DNA of 64,000 nt from Hirundichthys speculiger (GCA_018398805.1 JAGFBZ010002129.1:1426001-1490000), one strand, 5' to 3'; counted from the stretch's first letter, positions 1-11,472 are shown. Notes: a model not told the origin generated them from the sequence alone. Numbers and translations: made by a program.

Positions 1-3000
1 CATGACATCACACAGGGGTACACGAGGGATGAAGGAGAGCATGAATTTGCTTTTTTGGGAGAAGTGAGCTCAAAAGGAGAAGAGGAATGGATTGGAGTGT
101 TGCAGTTGAATGGGCAGGAGACAGCATTCAAACTGGATACGGGGGCTGCAGTTACAGCTATCCCCAGCAGCATCTATTCCAGCAAAGTCCATGGAGCACT
201 GAGACCACCTGGTAAGGTGTTGTATGGACCGGGGCACCACAAACTAGAAGTTGAGGGGTGTTTTGAAGGGACATTGGCTCTAAAAGAGAGAACAACTAAA
301 CAAAATGTGTATGTTGTTAATGAACTGTCAAAGCCTCTTTTAGGCCTCCCAGCCATAATGGCTCTCAGTCTAGTGAAGCGTGTCCATACAGTGGAAGCCC
401 AGCAGAAGGACTTCAAGGCACTGTTCCCCACTGTATTCACTGGGCTAGGGAAATTAAAGGAGCCCTATACAATTGTGTTGGAGCTGGATGCAGTCCCATA
501 TGCCCTGTCTTCTCCACGGCGGGTGCCACTCCCTCTGCGTGACAAAGTGAGAGCTGAGCTGGACCGTATGGACAGTATGGGTGTCATCTCCAGGGTGACA
601 CAACCCACACCATGGTGTGCAGGTATGGTTGTTGTGCCAAAACCCAATGGAAAGATACGGTTGTGCGTGGACTTGACACATTTAAACCAGTGGGTCCTGA
701 GAGAAAGGCACATTCTCCCAGCCGTAGATCATACCCTGGGAATGTTGGCGGGGGCGAAAGTTTTCACAAAACTCGATGCCACCTCTGGCTTCTGGCAAAT
801 TCCGTTGGCAGAAGAAAGCAAACTGTTGACAACCTTCATTACCCCGTTCGGGCGATATGCCTTTAATCGCCTACCATTCGGAATTTCTTCAGCACCTGAA
901 CATTTTCAGCGTCGCATGTTGCAGATGCTGGAAGGATGTCCAGGCGCAGTGTGTCACGCTGATGACATTCTTGTATATGGTGAGGACAAGACCCAGCATG
1001 ATGAGAGACTGTGTCAAGTTCTAAAGAAACTCCAGGAAGAGGGTTTGACGTTGAATGGGGAGAAATGTGAGTTTGCCAAAGACAGCATTACATTCCTGGG
1101 CCACCGGGTCACCGTGGACGGTGTGACGCCTGACCCAGGGAAGATAAAAGCGATAAAAGAGATGCCTGCTCCGACTGATGTCGAAGGGGTGAAGAGGCTG
1201 ATGGGAATGGCGAACTACCTCAGCAAGTTCTTGCCACACCTTGCTTCTTATACACGCCCGATCAAAGACCTGCTCTGTGGGAAGAATGAGTGGTGCTGGG
1301 AAGCGCCACAGAAGGAGGCGTTCCAAAGACTAAAGACAGAACTGAGCTCCACTCAAGTGTTGGCCGCCTATTCGCCAACGGCTGAAACGTGCGTGTCTGC
1401 TGATGCCTCTTCATTTGGATTGGGTGGCGTCCTGACCCAACGACAGTCTGATGGGACATGGAAACCCGTTGTGTTCATCTCAAGAGGTATGTCTGACACT
1501 GAAAGACACTATGCTCAGATTGAGAAGGAAGCACTGGCAGCTACGTGGGCATGTGAGCGTCTGTCATCCTATCTTCTTGGACTGAAATTTAGATTGGAGA
1601 CAGACCACAAGCCACTAGTGCCATTGCTCAGCACCAAGGCTCTCGATGAACTCCCGCCGAGAGTGCTGAGATTCAGACTGAGGCTGCTGAGATTCTCTTT
1701 TGACATTGTGCATGTGCCGGGGAAGCACCTGATAACCGCAGACACATTGTCAAGGGCCCCAATTGAACACACGTTCACACAGGAGGAAAAAGAGAATGAG
1801 GCAGAAGTCAAAGTTTTTCTGGACGCAGTCACTCAGAGCCTTCCAGCCACTGAGGCCCGTATACAAGAAATCATGGAGAAACAGAAAGCTGATCCAGTCT
1901 GCGCAAAGCTGATTAGATTCTGTCAGACTGAGTGGCCAGAGAGACATGCGCTCCCCCCAGAGCTGGCTCCCTTCTGGCCTGAAAAAAGTAACCTTACCTT
2001 GAATGGCCAGCTGCTCCTCCGAGGTCAAAGGATTGTGATCCCGAGAGGCCTGAGACCAGAGATCCTCCAAAGTCTTCACAGTGGCCACCAGGGGGTCGTG
2101 AAATGCAGAGCGAGAGCTCGCCAGTCAGTCTGGTGGCCTGGACTGTTGGTCCACATCAAGCAAATGGTGGAAAACTGCAGCACGTGTTCACAGCATAGGG
2201 CAGAACAGAGAGAGCCCTTGCTGACAACAGCTGTGCAAGATAGACCCTGGCAACGAGTCGGCTCAGACCTGTTCTTCTGGGAAAATAGGTCTTACCTCCT
2301 CGTAGTGGACTACTTTTCGCGCTACATAGAAGTAGCTCACCTCAAGATAGCTACTGCTGAAATAGTAGTGGCTGCGCTCAAGGATGTCTTCAGTCGTCAT
2401 GGGACGCCAGAGACTGTCATATCTGACAATGGGCCGCAGTACAGTGGTTCAGTGTTCAAGAACTTTTCCTGTGAATATGGATTTACTCATGTCACCAGCA
2501 GCCCCAGATACCCACAGGCCAACGGGGAGGCTGAGCGTGTAGTCGCCACGGTTAAAGGACTGTGGAAAGGAGGAGGTGACAAGGCAAGAGCGCTGCAAAC
2601 ATATCGCGCCACACCATTGGAGAGTGGCTATTCTCCAGCACAACTCCTCATGGGGAGACAGATTCGCTCCGACATCCCCCAACTTCCCGCTGCGCTGCAT
2701 CCTCGCTGGCCAAACATCCGAAGATTCCGAAGGGGGGAAAGGCGGGCGAAGGAGAACCAGCAGCGGCGCTACAATCAGCGTCACAGAGTCCGTTCCCTGC
2801 CTGAGCTGCAGTCAGGCCAAGATGTATGGCTGCCGAGAGAAAAGAAATTTGGGACTGTTGTGCAGGAAGCGACAACACCTAGGTCGTATATCATTAACAC
2901 TGATGAAGGTCCAGTTAGACGTAATCGCACACACATGCGCCCAGTTCATAACACTCAGCACCAGGCATCCACACAGGAGACAACTGAAACACATGATGTA

Positions 3001-3138
3001 GCCCCAGTACCAGGTAACACTGGTACGCCCACTCACACTACTACAGAAACTGACAGACACACACGCACAGATGCTAGTGACACATATGTGACATCCTCAG
3101 GCCGGGTGTCACGCCCTCCCAGCCGTCTGGACTTGTAA
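1..3138 (+). CDS. pol: Gypsy-type Pol polyprotein (PR-RT-RH-IN), 5' partial
   Basis: Frame 1 is open from base 1 to the TAA at 3136-3138, about 1045 codons, so the true start lies upstream and the element has no frameshift or stop here. The aspartic protease shows DTGA at 136-147. The reverse transcriptase follows, with LPFGISSAP near 870 and the catalytic box HADDIL at 955-972, where His replaces the usual Tyr or Phe but both aspartates are kept. RNase H has its first Asp near 1402 and a TDHKP motif near 1600. Integrase has a zinc-binding H-x3-H...C-x2-C region (about 2073-2190) and the D, D, E core near 2265, 2424 and 2532. The C-terminal tail from about residue 960 is Thr/His/Pro-rich and low in complexity. 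The product would copy the element RNA and insert it. Intactness suggests recent activity (inference). Confidence 0.93.
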   Translation, partial: HDITQGYTRDEGEHEFAFLGEVSSKGEEEWIGVLQLNGQETAFKLDTGAAVTAIPSSIYSSKVHGALRPPGKVLYGPGHHKLEVEGCFEGTLALKERTTKQNVYVVNELSKPLLGLPAIMALSLVKRVHTVEAQQKDFKALFPTVFTGLGKLKEPYTIVLELDAVPYALSSPRRVPLPLRDKVRAELDRMDSMGVISRVTQPTPWCAGMVVVPKPNGKIRLCVDLTHLNQWVLRERHILPAVDHTLGMLAGAKVFTKLDATSGFWQIPLAEESKLLTTFITPFGRYAFNRLPFGISSAPEHFQRRMLQMLEGCPGAVCHADDILVYGEDKTQHDERLCQVLKKLQEEGLTLNGEKCEFAKDSITFLGHRVTVDGVTPDPGKIKAIKEMPAPTDVEGVKRLMGMANYLSKFLPHLASYTRPIKDLLCGKNEWCWEAPQKEAFQRLKTELSSTQVLAAYSPTAETCVSADASSFGLGGVLTQRQSDGTWKPVVFISRGMSDTERHYAQIEKEALAATWACERLSSYLLGLKFRLETDHKPLVPLLSTKALDELPPRVLRFRLRLLRFSFDIVHVPGKHLITADTLSRAPIEHTFTQEEKENEAEVKVFLDAVTQSLPATEARIQEIMEKQKADPVCAKLIRFCQTEWPERHALPPELAPFWPEKSNLTLNGQLLLRGQRIVIPRGLRPEILQSLHSGHQGVVKCRARARQSVWWPGLLVHIKQMVENCSTCSQHRAEQREPLLTTAVQDRPWQRVGSDLFFWENRSYLLVVDYFSRYIEVAHLKIATAEIVVAALKDVFSRHGTPETVISDNGPQYSGSVFKNFSCEYGFTHVTSSPRYPQANGEAERVVATVKGLWKGGGDKARALQTYRATPLESGYSPAQLLMGRQIRSDIPQLPAALHPRWPNIRRFRRGERRAKENQQRRYNQRHRVRSLPELQSGQDVWLPREKKFGTVVQEATTPRSYIINTDEGPVRRNRTHMRPVHNTQHQASTQETTETHDVAPVPGNTGTPTHTTTETDRHTRTDASDTYVTSSGRVSRPPSRLDL

Positions 3139-3327
3139 GAGACTGTTGATGTGTGACTAATATGTTGTGGGAAAAAAAAAGGGAAAAAAAAGATGTGTTC
3201 TATTGATGAGTTGAAAAAAAAAGAGTAAGACAATACTCAGGTTAATGTAACTCAGGTTTATTCAGTTGAGATACCAGTTAAAGGTGTTATCTGTAAGCCC
3301 TGTTCTGTTAAATGGGATTTCTCACTT

Positions 3328-3337
3328 AAGGGGGAGG
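3328..3337 (+). promoter_or_regulatory. Polypurine tract of the Gypsy element
   Basis: AAGGGGGAGG lies immediately before the TGTT that opens the LTR. In LTR elements this purine run primes plus-strand DNA synthesis, and its position fixes the LTR start at 3338. The preceding 3139-3327 is A-rich spacer with runs such as A9 and no reading frame. Confidence 0.75.
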
Positions 3338-3498
3338 TGTTCTGTAAAGAATATAGTGGAGCTATATTAAGTTGTACCGGGGACTCATTAGAGTGTGACA
3401 CATGCGGTTCAAGAAGTTAAGTTCCTAGTAAACAGTAAACGTGATACAGGTCTCCGTCTCATTCTTTTAGTTGTTACTTACCCAAGCCTAACGTAACA
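3338..3498 (+). repeat. 3' LTR of the Gypsy element (about 161 bp)
   Basis: The segment opens with TGTTCTGTAAAG directly after the polypurine tract and closes with CTAACGTAACA, giving the TG..CA (TGTT..AACA) ends of LTRs. The length is at the short end for Gypsy elements. The right boundary is inferred from the CA end alone because the partner LTR lies outside the window. Confidence 0.7.
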
Positions 3499-6255
3499 AT
3501 TACTACACTAATAATAACTGGATGATTAATTAATATGCATAAATCTGGATATACCAGCATGTGCTTTAATTGCTGCGTCATCCTAGCGATTAGCATCAAT
3601 CCCAACACAACACTGAAAAGCCCATAGACATGCTAGTGTGTTAGCAATGCAGTTCTTTTCAGAACAAATGAGAAGCTTTTCAAAGTCAAGTTTACAGACA
3701 AGCTAAATTTGACACCAAGCAATTCTTAGATATATAGGCTTCCATCCATATGTCCACTTTTTCTTTTTTTAGTGGAAAAAAGTGGACATATGAGTGATAA
3801 ATAATGTGTTCTGTTTATTTGTTGTGAAATGAAGCACAGCGAGGTTACCGTTACAGCAATGGACAAACAGCTCAAACCGCTCTAAACCGTGATTTAAGGT
3901 TCTTTGTAGTAAATGCACATCCTATGAACATTGTAGCTGGAATCTATACATGTTTAGTATTGTTTGTGTTGCTTTGTAATTACACCAGCAAAAGCTAGGT
4001 GGCAGTGTGGGTTCTTCTCTGCAGCGCTTCTCAGTTTCCATTTGTCCAGACATAGCAACAGAGCAGATAAAGCTAATCTTATATGAGTTGGAACTAACAA
4101 AAGACATTATAAAAATGTATCTTTCTACCAGGCTTAAAAAAACGACAACAAAGAAGTAGCAGAAGAAGTAGTGTGTTTGTGGAAGGTGGTTGAGGCTTTA
4201 TGATCTGTTCAGTTACATAAATCAGGCAGATTAATGAGCTCTGGGGCTAGACTCTGTTTTAGTTAAAGCACTGACTGGAGGAAATCCAGCCAGGGACGAG
4301 CTGGTACCTGTTAACGTCGGTTTAACGGGTTAAAACAAACCTGGATTTGCGGTGACAACGCTCTGCAAAGCAGGAAAATAGACCATAATCATAGGATTAA
4401 ACAGTGTTTCAAAAATCTTTAAGCGCTCACTCTGAGTGTATTTGTGTGTATTCTTTTTCAATATTTTAATCCTGATGACTTTGTAAAGCACTTTTAGTTG
4501 TTTTCGTATATTAAATGTGCTAAACAAATAAACATGCTTTGCCCAGTAGTGGGAAATGAATGGAAGGAAGTACAGTGCTGCAAAGCGGACCAATCACATT
4601 CATCGGGTCCGTGTCATCACGATATTTCGTTACATTTCCAGGGCTGTGCACGTCAGACATCACTGGTGTGACATAGAAGCATGATTTACCTGCAGGTACG
4701 CATCTTTCTTAAAGGGGCAGCGCATCCACAATGATGGCTCCTCTTTCTGGTGAGCTTTAATATGTGATAAACGAACTCACTCCAATGTTTACTTCCACTT
4801 TCCAAACTCGGAAACCAGCAATTAAAAATGCATCATACTGCAAAATAAATGGCTTGAACAGAGGTTTACTACACAGCAAGAGTGAACACAGTTCACTGTC
4901 GTTTGTTGTATGTATTGAGCGGTTTTGAAAACAGCCCATGTTTCTCTGTCATACTCGCTGTTTATCCTTCGGTCGATAAATATTGATTCAGTTTATGAAT
5001 GAAAAATGTATTCAGCTCAATTGATTAAGTCATAAGCTTTGTCAACAATTCTGGATTTAGCCTTTAAAAATGCTGCTGATCTGTCTGTGTGGTGAAAAAA
5101 AAAAAGAAAGGACACTCGATCATGATCAATTCAGTCGGAACATGCTCTCAATCATAAACCTGCTGCTCTCTGCTCGTCTGCCTCCTCTGCCCTTCTCCTC
5201 TCACCACCAGTCTCCTCACCTCTCGCCTCTCGTCTCTCTTGTCCTCTCACATCCCCTAACCCTTTACATCGTGCTCGCACAGCTCACTTGAAGCTTTTCT
5301 TTAACCCCCGAGGTCCACGGCTTCCTCTCATCTGACCGGCTCGCTCCATCTGCCCACATCTCTGCGTCTAACTCCGTTTCCCTCCGTCTGTTTGCTTTGT
5401 TAAAGAACAGCAGACTTCATGCGTGAGACGAAATCATGGGGATTAGCGAGGGAGAGAAGCGGCCGCTGACATGACAGCACGATCATTGCATAATGGCCAA
5501 TTATAATCTTTTTTTTCCACCATTTGTGTTGATGGATCAGACAGGATCCCAAAGCGTGAAGCCAGCGCCGGCTTTTTATTGACAGTTGACAATGAGAATT
5601 TCTCTTTAAAACAGAAGCCAAAAGTGTCAATTTAGTGCACCAGTTCTCCTGCCAGGCCAGTGAGCCACTGCAGGCTGAAAATGAACTTCGTTCTAACTGC
5701 AGAGCTGCCGCCATCAGCTGTTTAAAGCTGTAGCAAGAAGCAGCCGGCGCTGAAATAGAGTCAGACAATTCAGAAATGTTAATAAGGTTATTTTTTAATT
5801 TTCGTCTTGACAGTTTAACTTTAGATTAAAATTCCATGCAGTTCACATCATCCTTCACCAGCTCCTTCTCTCTGGGATCAAGTCACATTATTTGAACTTC
5901 CACTATGTCAAGACGAAATGACTTGTATCTCACCACAGGGATGCTTTGACATTTAAATACTAAAATCCAAGCAACCTGTTACTGTAACTGTGCTCCATTT
6001 TCTTTCCTGTAGCTTGTTGTGCTGTTTCTCCTCCTTTTTTTCTCTTTTCTTTCTGTATGTTTGCAGAGTTTCCTGAGTTTCATGCTGACTTGCAGTTCCT
6101 TCCTCTGTCCATCCCAGCGTTTACCTCCACCTGTGTGTGTAGGTGTGTTCAGGGTGCCAGCTGGCGTGGTGACCGGTGATCTAGTCCTCTGACCATCTCA
6201 CCTCAGTGCTGCTACCTGCATCTGTTTATGTAGCCATTTTATTCAGTCATTAGTG
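3499..6255. other. Non-coding interval with no recognised gene
   Basis: AT-rich DNA with frequent stops in all frames. It holds one clean hairpin (3747-3792), an AAGAAG-type run near 4150 and a pyrimidine-rich stretch near 5165-5330. An open frame on the minus strand at 5400-5768 has no recognisable domain and no clear splice or promoter context, so I treat it as chance. Confidence 0.6.
3747..3792. repeat. Perfect 16 bp-arm hairpin
   Basis: CATATGTCCACTTTTT at 3747-3762 is the exact reverse complement of the bases at 3777-3792, with a 14-base T/A-rich loop between them. It may be a remnant of a foldback MITE or a structured RNA signal. No target duplication is obvious. Confidence 0.7.
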
Positions 6256-6605
6256 TGCTCTCCTCTCTCTGTCCTGTCTCTCCCCTCTTTTCTTTCTTTA
6301 CCCGGCTGGTCTTCAGCAGGAAGGTCCCCCCATATGATCCAGGTCCTGCTCAAGATTTCTTCCTCTTAAAGTGGAGTTTTTCCTTGCCACTGTTTGGCTT
6401 AAAGGTTTTTTTTCTCCCTCTGTGGGAGTTTTTTTTTTACTTGCCATTATCCTTGATTTGGATTTAATATTATATTTTTAGTTAATGATATTTGCTCAGG
6501 GGTCATGATCTGGGTCTCTGTAAAGCGCCTAGAGACAATTGACATTGTGACAGACGCTATACAAATAAAATTGAATTAAATTGAATTGAATTTAATTGAA
6601 TTTAC
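6256..6605 (+). mobile_element. Non-LTR retrotransposon 3' end (L2/Rex1-like)
   Basis: A pyrimidine-rich start is followed by GGTCCTGCTCAAGATTTCTT, a TTTTTCCTTGCCACTG block, TCTGTAAAGCGCCTAGAGAC and GACGCTATACAAATAAAATT, ending in ATTGA-type tandem repeats. I recognise this order as a very common teleost LINE 3' tail, probably of the L2/Rex1 group. There is no coding sequence, so it is a 5'-truncated copy. Orientation is set by the terminal short repeat at the right end. Confidence 0.7.
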
Positions 6606-6930
6606 GGTTTTTGTTGTAATAGTTTTTACAAAATATGCCTCCTGGTTTTACAGAGAGGCTCCAGTTTGACAGTCAAACACAGAGATGGCGGATATCTCTA
6701 AAAGACGTTGCAGAAATCCATCTTTCATTTCTTTCATTTTGCGTGAACTGTTAGCAAAACAGAAATTCACGCATTTCGGCATTCATGAAAACAGTTTCAA
6801 ACTTTCTATCTGTACATGATGCTAATGCACCAAGCAACTGAACAATACAAAGCAAGTTTCTCCCTTTTTTCCATGAACCAAAGATCCCTTTCAGGCCAAT
6901 TGTACTGTAAGATTAGAGCTAGGTGATGTA

Positions 6931-7965
6931 CACTATATTGCCAAAAGTATTTGCTCACTCGTCCAACTTATCAGAATCAGGTGTTCCAATCACTTCCATG
7001 TCCACAGGTGTATAAAATTAAGCACCTAGACATCCAGACTATTTCTACAAACATTAGTGAAAGAATGGGTCGCTCTCAGGAGCTCAGTGAATTCCAGCAT
7101 GGAACTGTGATAGGATGACAAATGCAACAAATCCAGTCGTGTAAATTTCCTCCTAAATATTCCACAGTCAACTGTGAGCTGTATTATAAGGAAATGGAAG
7201 AGTTTGGGAACAACAGCAACTCAGCCATGAAGTGGTAGGACACATAATGTCATGGTTTGCAGAAGGATGAAGGACCCAAGAGCAGGAGATCTCAAAAGAG
7301 ATCGTGTTTATTAACCAAAACACAAAGTCCAATGATCAAAACCCAGGCTATGGGCTATGGAGCGGGTCAGAGGATGCTGAAGAACATAATGGGAAGAGGT
7401 CACCAACTTTCTGCAGAGTCAATCACTACAGACCTCCAAACTTCATGTGGCCTTCAGATTAGCTCAACAACAGAGCAGAGAGCTTCATGAATGGGTTTCC
7501 ATGGTGGAGCAGCTGCATCCAAGCCAGACATCACCAAGAACAATGCAAAGCGTCAGATGCAGTGGTGTAAAGCAGCCACCACTGGACTCTAGAGCAGTGG
7601 AGGAACGTTCTCTGGAGGGAAGAATCACACTTCTCCATCTGGTCATCTGATGGAAGATGGAAGTCCTGGGTTTGGTGGTTTCCAGGAGAACGGTACTGGT
7701 CTGACTGCATTGATCCAAGTGTAAAGTTTGGTGGAGGGGGGATTATGGTGTGGGGTTGATTTTCAGGAGCTGGGCTTGGCCCCTTAGTTCCAGTGAAAGG
7801 AACTCTGAATGCTTCAGCAAACCAAGACATTTTGGACAATTCCATGCTCCCAACTTTGTGGGAACAGTTTGGAGCTGGACCCTTCCTCTTCCAACATGAC
7901 TGTGCACCAGTGCACGAAGCAAGGTCCATAAAGACATGGATGGAAGAGTCTGGTGTAGATGCTTC
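6931..7965 (+). mobile_element. Decayed Tc1-like DNA transposon, 3' truncated
   Basis: A TA dinucleotide at 6929-6930 precedes CACTATATTGCCAAAAGTAT, a known terminal inverted repeat of fish Tc1-like elements. Transposase relics follow: MGRSQELSEFQ-like codons near 7064, then a long block (about 7360-7960) with recognisable frames such as FGGGGIMVWG (near 7728) and PTLWEQFGAGPF (near 7850). Frameshifts and stops break the gene, and similarity stops near 7963, so the right inverted repeat is missing. The protein would have cut and pasted the element at TA sites; this copy cannot. Confidence 0.85.
7246..7358. repeat. Foreign insertion of about 110 bp inside the Tc1-like element
   Basis: The conserved transposase sequence stops after GGTAGGACACATAATG and resumes at AGCGGGTCAGAGGATGCTGA. 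The bases between do not belong to the transposase and include GTTTATTAACCAAAACACAA, a phrase I associate with other fish repeats. The exact ends are approximate because I align to a remembered consensus. Confidence 0.5.
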
Positions 7966-8104
7966 CCAACACTTGCAGCATCATTGTCCTGCAGTGTCTC
8001 ATATATGATACGAAGATCCGGTGGAAAGGCTGCAGACGTGGTGGTGAATCACATCACTCAAAATATAGTCCCCATTTACAGTCAAAGTCTGGGTTCATCC
8101 ACAT

Positions 8105-8490
8105 GATGAGCCTCATTCATGAAACGTGAGCAGATCCGATTTGTGCGTCAACTGTTACCAGAACAAAAATGTATGCGTTTTGGCATTAATGAAAATGTTT
8201 TGAATTTTCTGTAGGTCCTGTGAATGAGGAGTATTAAAAAATGTCAGACTGCATCTTTACACCTCCTTATATGGTGGTCCTGGGTAGGGTTGATGCAACC
8301 ACTTAGCTAATTAACGAGCTAATTAATGAGCTAATTCATGAGCGCGCTGCCAACCTGCGATTAATTCTACTTCCCTAATGCAGCGTTCACGAATCCAGAG
8401 TAGGTTTTTTTTTTTTGCTAAAGAAGTGATTTATCTGCAAATCTATTCACAGATTTACGACAATTTCATGAGCGAACCCTGATGAATACA
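8105..8490. repeat. MITE-like repeat, related to sequence at 6725-6800
   Basis: CCTCATTCATGAAACG near the left end and TTTCATGAG...CTGATGAAT near the right end form imperfect inverted ends. The internal segment GTCAACTGTTACCAGAACA, then GCGTTTTGGCATTAATGAAA, resembles 6733-6793 (GTGAACTGTTAGCAAAACAG, then CGCATTTCGGCATTCATGAA). The Tc1-like element therefore sits between two related repeat copies. A tandem GAGCTAATTAAT motif lies at 8305-8345. Confidence 0.45.
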
Positions 8491-10207
8491 ATCGACTCAA
8501 GGAATTATGCTGCTCATTTATATGCTAATGTTTAAATAAATAATGACAATAAAGAATAATCTTTAACTGATCATTTTATTCACGAGCACACAGCTCAGTT
8601 GAGCAGGATCAGAATCACTGTTCTACATGATTCATCCTAATTCTTGTAATGGTGCTCCTGAGCGTTGCGTCATCTTGTACTCAGACTGGCTTAAAGAACA
8701 GAAAGGAACCAGTGGAACCGGCTGTGAATTGGAGGGACAAACCCGTTTCACAAGAGGGAATATCCGTAAGGTGATTCCTGGGACCCATGACTGAGAAACA
8801 CTGGTTAAGGTAACCAACCCCATCCAAAAAATGATAAAAGCAAAAGTAATCAGTAGATGAAATTGAAGCACAAAATGCTGTTGATTATAGAGTTCCATAT
8901 AACTCCAGCTTCAGACTCTCCATCCTCTGACCTGACCTGAAAATGCGAAAATGCTCTTTTTCTGACATTATCACAAAATGTGACAGAAATGTACTTCTGT
9001 AAGTTAATATTTTGTGTCTATCTGCCCAAAAAGAAATGTTTCCAAGACAGAAGAACGTGTTTTGTATCTGTATTGTTAATTGTTGTTTCACAGGATGGTA
9101 CTCAATGAGGTAATAGACCTCGTGGCAGACTCATATTTGAATGTCCAAGGTCATATGTCAGCAGGTCAACAGTTCAAATGTCCATCCTTGTGCCTTAACA
9201 AATTAACTTCTTTTGAGGGGAAAAAAAAGAAGATAATGACTTTTGTGTTTGGATGTGCAGAAATGTCAGACGATGTATTTGTGACGTAGACTAAAGCGTG
9301 CCAAACATACACAACAGTTGAGTCCGTTTCCGTCCATCATTTGAGGACAATTTAATCAGCTGAAGCGCTGAAAACGCTTTGTAGGAATGCACAGCCAAAC
9401 CTGCTTAACAATTTAAAATTGACACTGCAAATCAGAGCTCACGTGCAATCACTGCGCCTCTCAGTAGTGATTGTGATTGCTAGAGATGCATCATATAATA
9501 TCACAATTGCCTTCTCTGATTAATTGCCCTCCAGATGCATTTTGCAAAAAAAGCCCAGCACTCATCTCAAGGGTAGCCACCTGGCGTCTGCAGTGTGCTG
9601 TGAAGAGAGCTGCCTGCTCATCACTGTTTGATCCTGCAAGCGCCAGCAAACCGGTGTTTTATCAGGACAGCTAATTATAGGCAGAGAAGGATGTGGAAAC
9701 GGCACCCTGCCTCCAGAGGAACGCAGCCTGCCCACACATTCACTTATACACATGAGCTGAGAGGCATCCGCAGCCTCCCAGAGGCTGGAGAGAGTGCACG
9801 TTTCCTCTGAGATTCACCGCCGCCATCTATCAAGGGGGGAGGGGGGGGGGGCAGGACAGCAGAGCTAACTGCGCCGCTGTTGTTGGTCAGTGGCGGAGAC
9901 ATTTCTTTGGCCCCGATTTGAAGCCCTTGAACTCTGCACTCTCTGTTTGTGTCCTCCCATGACCCTTGTCTGACTTCTCAACACTACAGAGATGTGTCTG
10001 GGCTGAGTGTAGCTAGGAGAAGGAAACATCTTACTGGGCATCGCTGGAAGTTGCCCTTCAACATAGAGGTTATTGAAGGTTACCTGGGGCTACGTTCCCT
10101 TGTTTGTACCTTCTTTTTTTAACTATTATTATTGTTTACAGAAACAAGACCTGTTTGAGGAGTCGCACCTTTAGCTGTGGCAACCGAGACTGAGTTTTTC
10201 TCCCTAT
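8491..10207. other. Non-coding interval
   Basis: No gene recognised. It contains a near-pure G run at 9834-9851 (a single A at 9840) and scattered AT-rich tracts. Short open frames here lack domains, splice context or codon bias. Confidence 0.55.
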
Positions 10208-10209
10208 TA

Positions 10210-10838
10210 CAGTGATCCCTTATTTTTCACGGTTAATGGGGACCGCCACCCCCCCCCAAATAATGTGTTTAAAATAGGTTTAAAAACCGCAACAAAGTAG
10301 TGAGGCACTGCAGCGAAACAAGACAAAGGCTCAACTGTGGTCTTTCTGTTACCTTCACGGCCTCTGTTCTCCAAACCATAGTAAAGAAACCGCTGTTATT
10401 GTGTTATTTTTGGCTCGTAATTAACATGCTAACAACAACAAAAGAAAAAGTCAGATTTTCTCTGCATGGAACGGGCACTTTATTCTGGCACTGCAGGAAC
10501 TTGTAACATCACACAGGTTGTATTGTTGGGCTCCTGTCGGTTAACAGAGAATGTAAATCTATACACGCTGGGCTGCTGTTGATGCTCACTCCACTTTTCA
10601 TCTAACCCTGTTTTCGTTCTGCCGTCCCACGACACACACACTACATTACCCATAAGGCCACCTTCTTAAAGGGACCGGGCTGGCTCACAACGTTTCTTCG
10701 CTATGAGAGAACGCACACAACATCCTGTGATGTTTACGTGATTTTTCCTTGATTTTTTTATTATATCATATATCTGTGAAAAATCCGCAAATAACTAAAA
10801 CCGCAGAACTTAAAGCCCGAATTGGCAAGGGATCACTG
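10210..10838. mobile_element. Tigger/pogo-like non-autonomous DNA transposon (629 bp)
   Basis: TA (10208-10209) precedes CAGTGATCCCTTATTTTTCA, and the right end reads GGCAAGGGATCACTG followed by TA (10839-10840). The terminal CAGTGATCCCT / AGGGATCACTG pair plus TA duplication is the signature of mariner-superfamily Tigger/pogo elements. Beside the left end is TTTTTCACGGTTAATGG, and beside the right end are AAAAATCCGCAAATAACT and AAAACCGCAGAACTT, typical of this group. There is no transposase frame, so it depended on another copy. Confidence 0.82.
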
Positions 10839-11472
10839 TATTCACTATTCATGAGAAAAGCAGCTATGTAGATGAATTAGAAAACTTTTTGTAGAGAAAA
10901 ACAAATCATATACCTCTACCTATCCATTAACATCTGTTTACCTGAGTTCAGGTTGCAGGGGCATCACCCAAACCCTGCAGAGGAGACTAATTTCAGCTGC
11001 TTGCATCTGTGATCCTATTTTTGCAGTCACTTTACTTTATGGGTTGGGAGTGAGGCGCTGAGTTTAGGTATCTTATCGCGTTCACCATGAGTAAAGAACG
11101 AATGGAGCAGGATATCAATAAGTAGATCAGTACAGCATCTGCAGTAATGCAGACTCTATATTGGTCTGTTTTGGTGGAGAGCGAGTTCATCTAAAAGTGA
11201 GGTAAAGGGGAAAACGCGGAACTGGCTGGCTTCAAACACAGCTAAACGCTGGTTTGAATCCATTGGTTTGATGTTTGATGCTAATAACATCTGCAGCCTT
11301 CACCGCATGCACGAGCTGCTTTATCTCATCTTCAGAGGAGCGCTGCGCCCGTCCTCCCTCCATGGTAACGCAACCACGGTGACGCAACCTGCTCTTAAAG
11401 CCAATGGCTGCTGACGCACTGATCGGTTTAACAAGTGTCACGCCTTATCCACTCCTATGCATAATGTAGCAT

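Larger units (their letters stand above)
1..3498 (+). mobile_element. Ty3/Gypsy LTR retrotransposon, 5' end off the window
   Basis: This is the 3' part of an LTR retrotransposon. In order it holds a pol reading frame open from the first base to a stop at 3138, a 199 bp A-rich spacer, a polypurine tract at 3328-3337, and a short 3' LTR at 3338-3498. The order protease, reverse transcriptase, RNase H, integrase is that of Ty3/Gypsy elements. The RT style suggests the Mag lineage, but that is recall and not a phylogeny. The gag region and 5' LTR must lie upstream of the window, so the target-site duplication and LTR-LTR divergence cannot be read here. Confidence 0.93.
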
